From a bacterium (lineage in GTDB: Bacteria > JAJRZV01), in assembly GCA_024275095.1 (NCBI GenBank), contig JAJRZV010000008.1, positions 1-9,908 of the forward strand: a stretch of 9,908 bases of DNA, in the 5' to 3' direction. This document shows, in pieces, positions 5,643 through 9,908 of the stretch. Every line of letters begins with the position of its first letter. Within the stretch, counting starts at the first letter, position 1. The notes under the pieces are model-generated. The model did no database searches, was not told the origin of the DNA, and saw only the letters and a list, made by a program, of their open reading frames with translations. The position numbers were made by a program, and so were the translations under genes.

Positions 5643-7076
5643 TTATTTAATTTCCCACACTTCGGGTTTATAGGGCTCTTTGCAATTAGAACAAACAACT
5701 CTCACGAGACGCTGAGCAATAACGGCGATAAGCGAAGATGAAACGAGGAAGGGTTCTATACCCATATCTATCAAACGTGTAATGGCCCCGGGAGCATCGT
5801 TTGTGTGGAGTGTGCTGAGCACCAGGTGACCCGTGAGAGAAGCATGAATGGCGATTTCCGCTGTCTCCAGATCCCTGATCTCCCCTACCATGATGACATC
5901 CGGATCCTGTCTGAGTATGGCACGCAGTCCACTTGCAAAGGTCAATCCAATTTTAGGGTTTACGTGAATTTGACCAATACCGGGAAGCTGGTACTCAACG
6001 GGGTCTTCAATCGTGATGATGTTTTTTTCTTCTGTATTGATGCGAGAGAGACATGCATACAGGGTGGTCGTCTTACCGGATCCTGTGGGACCTGTAACGA
6101 GAATAATTCCGTGTGGTCTAATAATGAGCCGCTTTAAAAGTTCAAGTCGTTCTCCCGTGAGTCCAATATCCTCAAGACCCAAAAGCACACTGGAACGATC
6201 AAGAAGTCGCATCACCACACGCTCACCAAAAGTTGTGGGGATAGTTGACACACGAATATCAATGTCCTTGCCAGCCAGTTTGAGTCGAATGCGTCCGTCC
6301 TGAGGAAGGCGTTTCTCAGCAATGTTGAGTCCAGCCATCACTTTAATGCGTGATGAAATGCTGGGATGCAATCGTCGAGGCAGACGGTGGACTTCGTGTA
6401 AAACACCATCAACGCGAAAACGAATGGATAGGTCACTTTCAAACACTTCTATGTGTATATCACTGGCACCCTCGCGTACGGCCTTGAAGAACAATGAATT
6501 TACGAAGCGAATAATGGGTGCTTCATCTGTTGCCTCGAGCAGGTCCTTGGGCTCCTCCAGTTCTGCCACGCCTTCTCCATTGGTGAGATCCTCCACAACG
6601 TCTTCACGACTACCGATCTCTTCCTCGTATACGTGATTAATAACCCGAATGATTTCTTCTTCAGAAGAAACCACCACATCCACCGGTGCTTCGAGAAGTG
6701 CACTCACGTCATCAGAAGCAACATCAAGGGGCTCAGCTGTTGCCACAATAACAGTACTGTCTTTTTTCTCTATTGGTACCAGCAGGTGTTTTCTCGCAAA
6801 AGAAATAGGAATTTTACCCACAAGGTTCCTATCTATCTTCTTTAAATCAAAACGGTCAACAAATGGTAAACCAAGCTGTACGGCCAGCGCTTTTTTTAAC
6901 TGGGAGTCTGTGATTATACCTTTTGCTTTAAGAATTTCACCAAGGCGTCCACCTTTTTCCTGCTGCTCCTCAAGGGCAGCTCGAATGTCCTCGGGAGATG
7001 CGAAACCTTCCCTGATAAGAATTTGCCCTATCAATTCCTCTGCAAAAGTCGCTTTGCTTGTAGACACATCAGCCAT
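5643..7076 (-). CDS. gspE: GspE, T2SS assembly ATPase (main part, ended early by in-frame TAA)
   Basis: 477 residues before the stop, about 570 in the expected full protein. The N-terminal region (about 10-150) has the MshEN/GspE N-terminal style, with GRLGEILKAKGIITDSQLKKAL and LGLPFVD. The ATPase core follows with GASDIHIE (203-210), Walker A GPTGSGKT (329-336), Asp box ITIEDPVEY (354-362), Walker B region DPDVIMVGEIRD (391-402) and His box TGHLVLSTLHTND (415-427). Cys462 and Cys465 open the four-cysteine zinc motif, whose second pair lies beyond the stop. GspE is a cytosolic hexamer that docks on the inner membrane and powers pseudopilus assembly through GspF. All catalytic motifs are present; only half the zinc subdomain and the terminal helices are cut off. 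The ATG at 7076 has a weak ribosome binding site. It is the first gene of the T2SS block. Confidence 0.92.
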   Translation of the reverse strand: MADVSTSKATFAEELIGQILIREGFASPEDIRAALEEQQEKGGRLGEILKAKGIITDSQLKKALAVQLGLPFVDRFDLKKIDRNLVGKIPISFARKHLLVPIEKKDSTVIVATAEPLDVASDDVSALLEAPVDVVVSSEEEIIRVINHVYEEEIGSREDVVEDLTNGEGVAELEEPKDLLEATDEAPIIRFVNSLFFKAVREGASDIHIEVFESDLSIRFRVDGVLHEVHRLPRRLHPSISSRIKVMAGLNIAEKRLPQDGRIRLKLAGKDIDIRVSTIPTTFGERVVMRLLDRSSVLLGLEDIGLTGERLELLKRLIIRPHGIILVTGPTGSGKTTTLYACLSRINTEEKNIITIEDPVEYQLPGIGQIHVNPKIGLTFASGLRAILRQDPDVIMVGEIRDLETAEIAIHASLTGHLVLSTLHTNDAPGAITRLIDMGIEPFLVSSSLIAVIAQRLVRVVCSNCKEPYKPEVWEIK

Positions 7077-7105
7077 AGATTTATATTATCTCACACCAGA
7101 TTTGG

Positions 7106-7154
7106 AGTGAACAGTGAACGGTATCTCTGAACTATCCCTAAAACTTATATGAAC
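7106..7154 (-). repeat. Four GTTCA repeats upstream of gspE
   Basis: Read on the minus strand, GTTCA occurs at 7154-7150, 7132-7128, 7119-7115 and 7112-7108. The last two are part of an exact tandem of GTTCACT (7119-7106). The first sits between the -35 and -10 of the candidate gspE promoter and the others lie just downstream. They could be sites for a regulator, or chance in an AT-rich gap. Confidence 0.35.
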
Positions 7155-7173
7155 ACTCCCCATTTATAAACAA
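7144..7173 (-). promoter_or_regulatory. Candidate promoter for gspE and the T2SS block
   Basis: On the minus strand TTGTTT (7173-7168) and TATAAG (7149-7144) are 18 bases apart. The -10 matches consensus at 5 of 6 positions but the -35 at only 3 of 6. It lies in the 171-base gap between panD and gspE, which has no convincing hairpin terminator, so the T2SS genes may also receive readthrough from the pan genes. Confidence 0.3.
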
Positions 7174-7247
7174 ACCTTTTTAGTCGCACATGTTCCTTAA
7201 CAAATTACGAACAAAGATTGAAAATGTTACATGTTAAACTAATTCCT

Positions 7248-7631
7248 TTAAACAGCCAGGGCCTCGGGAGGAACGTTAATAGCTTCCTTAACTCGATTCT
7301 TCTCATCCACAATGACAATTCGGGGTTTGTGTTCAATGCGTTCCTCTTCTGAATATACAGCATAGCTTGCAATAATAATGAGGTCACCACGTGCAACCTT
7401 CCGTGCAGCAGCACCGTTCAGCACAATTTCGCCGCTCCCTCTTTTACCCTTAATCACGTAAGTTTCGAAACGCTCCCCATTGGTGATGTTGTAAATCTGC
7501 ACCAGCTCATACTCCACAAGATCAGCTGCCTCCATGAGATTTTCATCAATGGTAATACTTCCTACATAGTGAAGGTCCGCTCCCGTTACCGTGGCCCTGT
7601 GAATTTTCGATTTGAGCAGCGTTCTCTGCAT
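7248..7631 (-). CDS. panD: PanD, aspartate 1-decarboxylase proenzyme
   Basis: 127 residues, the normal size for bacterial PanD. The enzyme converts L-aspartate to beta-alanine and CO2, supplying one half of pantothenate. It is a pyruvoyl enzyme that self-cleaves between Gly24 and Ser25, both present in HYVGSITID (21-29), with Ser25 becoming the pyruvoyl group. Lys9, Arg54, Tyr58 and Asn72, followed by GAAA (73-76), match the residues known for substrate binding and processing in the Escherichia coli enzyme. The fold needs a tetramer in the cytosol; in enterobacteria a PanM-type activator assists, and none is seen here. The ATG at 7631 is preceded by GAGGAGGTG, a very good ribosome binding site. 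The gene lies 127 bases after panC, the gap holding a GC-rich hairpin, and is probably the last gene of panBCD. Confidence 0.97.
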   Translation of the reverse strand: MQRTLLKSKIHRATVTGADLHYVGSITIDENLMEAADLVEYELVQIYNITNGERFETYVIKGKRGSGEIVLNGAAARKVARGDLIIIASYAVYSEEERIEHKPRIVIVDEKNRVKEAINVPPEALAV

Positions 7632-7686
7632 TGTGACACCTCCTCATTATTTTATATTTCCCACCCGCCCTATCCCTGATTCTTTT

Positions 7687-7711
7687 CGGCGCGCAATCAG
7701 CACGCGCGCCG
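7687..7711 (-). promoter_or_regulatory. GC-rich hairpin between panC and panD
   Basis: CGGCGCGC (7687-7694) and GCGCGCCG (7704-7711) are perfect 8-base inverted repeats around a 9-base loop. On the minus strand it is followed by GAAAAGAATC-like purine-rich sequence, not a T-run, so it does not look like an intrinsic terminator. It could stabilise or process the panBC part of the mRNA, or lower panD expression. The GC-only stem stands out in an otherwise AT-rich gap. Confidence 0.5.
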
Positions 7712-7758
7712 TGTGCGCTGAATTTTATATTTCTTAAAGTGTACATCAGCACTTTCCC

Positions 7759-8622
7759 TCACCCTTTCCCTGCATTAAGAATTGCGTGGTCTATAAGTCT
7801 CGCCTTTCCCACCTTTACCGCGAGAGCCAGCATCACTTGTCCCTGAATAGAGTCAACGTCCTGAAACGTCTCAGGATCAACGAGACGCACGTAATCAATT
7901 TCAGTATGTGGATAACTCTTGATAAACGCCTTTACCGCCTCAACAATCTTGTCTGCATCTGTTTCTCCCTGTTCCACCAGCTGGCGCGCCTTTTCCAGTG
8001 ACCTTACCAGCGAAAGTGCTGACTTTCTCTCTTCCTCACTGAGGTACACATTTCTGGAACTCATGGCCAGACCATCGGATTCCCTGACTGTCGGCACACC
8101 CACAATTTCCACATCCATGTTGAGGTCCCTGACCATGCGTTCGATAACCTTGAGCTGCTGGTAATCCTTTTCTCCAAAAACAGCTATATGGGGCTTCACA
8201 ATGTTAAACAGTTTCGCAACAACTGTGGTCACACCACGGAAATGCCCGGGCCTTGATGCACCGCACAGGTATCGGGTTATTTCTGTTACTTCCACGTATG
8301 TCTGAAAACCCTCGGGATACATCTCTTCATCTGAGGGAGCGAATATGATATCCACACCCACACCCGCCGCCATTGTTACATCGCGTTCAAAGTCCCGTGG
8401 GTAATCTCTGAAATCTTCTTTTGGACCAAATTGAATAGGATTTACGTAAATGCTCACCACAACCACGTCTCCAAGCTCCCGGGCCTTGCGCATAAGGGTC
8501 AGGTGACCTTCGTGGAAATATCCCATTGTGGGAACAAATGCGATGCGGTGGCCTTTCTCTCGCAAGCGTTCGCTTTCGACCTTCATTTCTGTCACACTTT
8601 TGATAATTCGTACATCAGTCAT
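7759..8622 (-). CDS. panC: PanC, pantothenate synthetase
   Basis: 287 residues, the usual family length. The enzyme joins pantoate and beta-alanine using ATP, through a pantoyl-adenylate intermediate, to give pantothenate. Motifs seen are [10 protein letters not shown] (31-40), with the HxGH nucleotide-binding signature His37 and His40; [12 protein letters not shown] (60-71); [10 protein letters not shown] (126-135); FGEKDYQQL (149-157); and the KMSKS-like MSSRN (187-191). Aromatic Tyr35-Phe36 replaces the more common Ala-Leu of this loop and looks like normal variation. It is cytosolic and normally dimeric. The ATG at 8622 overlaps the panB stop by 8 bases, with GAGGAG about 10 bases upstream, so panB and panC are translationally linked. 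Confidence 0.97.
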   Translation of the reverse strand: MTDVRIIKSVTEMKVESERLREKGHRIAFVPTMGYFHEGHLTLMRKARELGDVVVVSIYVNPIQFGPKEDFRDYPRDFERDVTMAAGVGVDIIFAPSDEEMYPEGFQTYVEVTEITRYLCGASRPGHFRGVTTVVAKLFNIVKPHIAVFGEKDYQQLKVIERMVRDLNMDVEIVGVPTVRESDGLAMSSRNVYLSEEERKSALSLVRSLEKARQLVEQGETDADKIVEAVKAFIKSYPHTEIDYVRLVDPETFQDVDSIQGQVMLALAVKVGKARLIDHAILNAGKG

Positions 8623-9421
8623 GATACACGTGCTCCTCAGAAGGAAAAGTGCCTGAACGTACCTCCTCTATAAATCTGGTCACACTTTCTTTCACGGCTG
8701 AAGCCATATCAAAATATTTTTTGACAAACCGGGGCACCTTTTCCGTGAAACCCAGCAAGTCATGAAGAACCAGCACCTGACCATCACAGCATGCCCCGGC
8801 ACCGATGCCAATGGTGGGAATGTTGACGCTGGATGTAACAGCCTTCGCTGTCTCCTCGGGCACTCCTTCCAGTACCACCGAAAACACACCCGCTTCCTCC
8901 AGAGCTTTTGCTTCCTGAACCAGATGCCTCCGCGCTTCCTCACCACGCCCCTGAATGCGATAGCCACCAAAGGATTTCACCCACTGTGGAGTAAGCCCCA
9001 GATGACCCATTACAGGAATACCAAAACTTACCATGCGAGATACGGCTTCCAGCACAGGGCCGCCACCTTCGACCTTCACTGCATCAGCCCCTGCTTTAAT
9101 AAGGGCCACCGCACTTTTTACAGCTTGTTCCACCGAAGGTTGAAACGAACCAAAAGGCATATCTCCCACGATCAGTGCACGTTTTACAACTCTGGCCACA
9201 GCACGGGTATGATGCACCATGTCATCCAGAGTAACAGGCAGGGTGTTTTCATATCCAAGAATGACATTGCCAAGTGAATCCCCGACAAGAATGACATCTA
9301 TTCCTGAAGCATCGAGCAGAGAAGCAAAAGCTGCATCATACGCGGTAAGGCATACAATTTTTTCACCGGATTTGCGAGCGATAATATCTTTTACCGTAAT
9401 TTTTTTGCACTCATGTCCCAT
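8615..9421 (-). CDS. panB: PanB, 3-methyl-2-oxobutanoate hydroxymethyltransferase
   Basis: 268 residues, the family norm. The enzyme transfers a hydroxymethyl group from 5,10-methylenetetrahydrofolate to ketoisovalerate to make ketopantoate, the first committed step to pantothenate. Visible motifs are LTAYDAAFA (25-33), VGDSLGNV with metal ligand Asp48 (46-53), VGDMPFGSF with metal ligand Asp87 (85-93), Lys116 and Glu118 in [14 protein letters not shown] (139-146) and the catalytic Glu185 in VLEGVP. The GIGAG(x)3DGQVLV region begins near 205. It is a cytosolic decamer in known cases. No panE (ketopantoate reductase) is in the window. The ATG at 9421 is directly preceded by six T residues of a terminator-like hairpin, and its Shine-Dalgarno GGAGG is in that hairpin's 3' arm, so expression of the operon is likely controlled at this point. 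Confidence 0.97.
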   Translation of the reverse strand: MGHECKKITVKDIIARKSGEKIVCLTAYDAAFASLLDASGIDVILVGDSLGNVILGYENTLPVTLDDMVHHTRAVARVVKRALIVGDMPFGSFQPSVEQAVKSAVALIKAGADAVKVEGGGPVLEAVSRMVSFGIPVMGHLGLTPQWVKSFGGYRIQGRGEEARRHLVQEAKALEEAGVFSVVLEGVPEETAKAVTSSVNIPTIGIGAGACCDGQVLVLHDLLGFTEKVPRFVKKYFDMASAVKESVTRFIEEVRSGTFPSEEHVYHD

Positions 9422-9450
9422 AAAAAACCTCCGGCGGACCCAGCCGGAGG
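9422..9450 (-). terminator. Attenuator hairpin in the panB leader, covering the Shine-Dalgarno
   Basis: On the minus strand CCTCCGGC (9450-9443) pairs perfectly with GCCGGAGG (9435-9428) around a 7-base loop and is followed by six T (9427-9422). The next base is the A of the panB ATG. The 3' arm contains GGAGG (9432-9428), the panB ribosome binding site. The hairpin would both stop transcription and hide the ribosome binding site. Confidence 0.85.
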
Positions 9451-9513
9451 CAACGATATTCCTCGTTACGTCTCCGTCCAGGTCCAGCCTCTACATCCAG
9501 ATCCCGGCGGATC
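9445..9513 (-). promoter_or_regulatory. panB leader with aptamer-like stem and anti-terminator (possible pan-motif riboswitch)
   Basis: An upstream stem pairs 9511-9500 with 9485-9473. Four pairs (UCCG/CGGA) are followed by a single bulged A at 9477, five more pairs (CCGGG with CCUGG, one of them G-U), an A-A mismatch involving A9483, and two closing pairs, with a 14-base loop. Its closing strand CGGA is also the start of an anti-terminator: CGGAG (9476-9472) pairs with CTCCG (9449-9445), with an inner stem GTAACGA (9469-9463) against TCGTTGC (9456-9450) and loop GGAATA. The anti-terminator uses the 5' arm of the terminator. Thus the stem favours termination and the anti-terminator favours expression. 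A named RNA element, the pan motif, is known upstream of panB in Firmicutes, Chloroflexi and deltaproteobacteria and is described as a hairpin with two bulged A residues. This leader resembles that description, but I cannot align it to the family model. Confidence 0.6.
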
Positions 9514-9522
9514 ACTAACAAA

Positions 9523-9552
9523 ACAATACCATTTACTTAGCAAACTTGTCAA
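9523..9552 (-). promoter_or_regulatory. Promoter for panB-panC-panD
   Basis: A perfect -35 TTGACA (9552-9547), 18 bases, and an extended -10 (TGG directly before TATTGT at 9528-9523). Transcription would start near 9516, giving a leader of about 95 bases that holds the attenuator structures. A second perfect TTGACA lies 13 bases further upstream (9565-9560) but has no good -10 at a usable distance. Confidence 0.6.
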
Positions 9553-9563
9553 CGCAACGTGTC

Positions 9564-9600
9564 AAAAAACTCTCCCGGGTTCATCTCCAAAAGCCCGGAA
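9564..9600 (-). terminator. Candidate terminator of the small rubredoxin-like gene
   Basis: On the minus strand TTCCGGG (9600-9594) pairs with CCCGGGA (9579-9573), 7 pairs including one G-U, around a 14-base loop. A run of six T follows at 9569-9564, after four intervening bases. It lies about 70 bases beyond the stop of the gene at 9669-9836 and just before the pan promoter, whose upstream TTGACA overlaps the T-run. Confidence 0.5.
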
Positions 9601-9668
9601 CTTTATTCCTGTACTTGTAAATTTGGATTAAATTTTTATTCTTCTGCCTGAAGGTCTTCGCGTTATTA

Positions 9669-9836
9669 CTACTTCTTGCAGCTTCGCTTTTTCTTCGTGT
9701 TACATGAGGACTTTTTCCCTGCTCCAGCACCTCCTGCCTTCTCAAACGAACCTGAAGCTCCACACTCCGGACACTTTCTGGTTTTGCATCTGGAATCTTT
9801 AATAAATCCACACTTAGAACATTTCCACTCTGCCAT
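9669..9836 (-). CDS. Small rubredoxin-like zinc-ribbon protein (RCKP-type family)
   Basis: A 55-residue protein starting MAEWKCSKCGF. Cys6 and Cys9 (CSKC) and Cys22 and Cys25 (CPEC) form two CxxC knuckles, as in rubredoxin-like metal-binding ribbons. RCKTRKCPECGASGSFEK (16-33) resembles the small RCKP-type rubredoxin-like proteins common in sulfate-reducing and related bacteria, with Thr in place of the Pro. After a Gly-Ala-rich linker (34-40) comes a very basic tail with two further Cys (Cys45, Cys53) and many Lys. It should be cytosolic and bind iron or zinc; the actual function of this family is not established to my knowledge. The start is secure, with AAGGAGGAGA (9850-9841) before the ATG. 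It ends in TAG at 9671-9669. It is separated from panB by 247 bases holding a terminator, a promoter and the panB leader, so it is an independent unit. Confidence 0.88.
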   Translation of the reverse strand: MAEWKCSKCGFIKDSRCKTRKCPECGASGSFEKAGGAGAGKKSSCNTKKKRSCKK

Positions 9837-9869
9837 TTTTTCTCCTCCTTTAATTTCTTTAACTTTTAA

Positions 9870-9897
9870 ATTTTACTCAAGTAATAATCATTTGCAA
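9870..9897 (-). promoter_or_regulatory. Promoter for the small rubredoxin-like gene
   Basis: On the minus strand TTGCAA (9897-9892), a 16-base spacer and TAAAAT (9875-9870; 5 of 6 match). The start would be near 9863, about 25 bases before the ATG and just ahead of the strong ribosome binding site. The surrounding sequence is very AT-rich, as expected for a well-used promoter. Confidence 0.5.
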
Positions 9898-9908
9898 AAT
9901 TGGTGTCA

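Noticed and set aside
5643-5645. Stop-codon recoding or an alternative genetic code at the gspE TAA
   Set aside because: Other genes in the window (panD, gspK, the first CDS) end normally at TAA, and no selenocysteine- or pyrrolysine-type codon is involved.
6649-7110. Plus-strand open frame of 153 codons
   Set aside because: Antisense to the gspE N-terminal region; a Ser-rich low-complexity translation typical of a shadow frame.
7077-7247. Intrinsic terminator between panD and gspE
   Set aside because: Only 4-6 bp AT-rich inverted repeats such as ACATGT were found, none followed by a T-run.
8762-9277. Plus-strand open frame of 171 codons
   Set aside because: It lies wholly antisense to panB, whose motifs are clear; its translation is rich in His, Cys and Arg with no recognisable domain and no ribosome binding site.
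9500-9513. Small GATCC-GCCG-GGATC hairpin as the main leader structure
   Set aside because: It is possible, but the longer stem using the same bases (9511-9500 with 9485-9473) has more pairs and explains the competition with the anti-terminator.
1-9908. CRISPR arrays, tRNA or rRNA genes, insertion sequences or phage genes
   Set aside because: None seen on either strand; coding density is high with housekeeping and secretion genes, and no transposase, integrase or regularly spaced repeats are present.

Overview
The window reads as a chromosomal segment from a Gram-negative (two-membrane) bacterium of moderate GC. It carries genes for a type II secretion system (T2SS) and for pantothenate synthesis. 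The small RCKT/CPEC rubredoxin-like protein at the right end and the GspE/GspG style recall Desulfobacterota (former Deltaproteobacteria). That assignment is inference from protein style only.

Layout, left to right. (1) On the plus strand, positions 2-331 hold the last 109 residues of a protein with a beta-helix-like look. After it comes a 188-base regulatory gap with two good sigma-70-type promoters in tandem, then a complete two-CBS-domain protein (520-945). (2) Convergent to these, the minus strand carries a tightly packed T2SS block in the order gspE-F-G-H-I-J-K (7076 down to 962). It encodes the ATPase, the inner-membrane platform protein, the major pseudopilin and four minor pseudopilins. 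Reading frames overlap by 4 or 26 bases or lie 6-19 bases apart, so they are probably one transcript. gspC, gspD, gspL and gspM are not here. (3) Upstream on the same strand lies panB-panC-panD (9421 down to 7248), which makes pantoate, beta-alanine and pantothenate for coenzyme A. (4) At the right edge, also on the minus strand, is a 55-residue zinc-ribbon protein with its own promoter, a strong ribosome binding site and a candidate terminator.

Two points deserve most attention. First, the panB leader (about 9516-9422) can fold into three mutually exclusive structures. These are an upstream stem with one bulged A and an A-A mismatch, an anti-terminator, and a perfect 8-bp terminator hairpin whose 3' arm contains the panB Shine-Dalgarno and whose T-run ends at the base before the ATG. 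This is the architecture of a riboswitch or attenuator and may be a member of the known 'pan' RNA motif. Second, gspE is interrupted by an in-frame TAA (5645-5643) in the middle of its four-cysteine zinc motif. The frame is intact on both sides, so this is a nonsense substitution, a sequence error or a genuinely split ATPase.

How the parts work together: panB, panC and panD supply pantothenate. GspE powers, through GspF, the polymerisation of GspG into a pseudopilus tipped by GspH, I, J and K, which pushes folded proteins out of the periplasm. Nothing in the sequence links the two pathways functionally; they are simply neighbours on one strand, with a separate candidate promoter before gspE.
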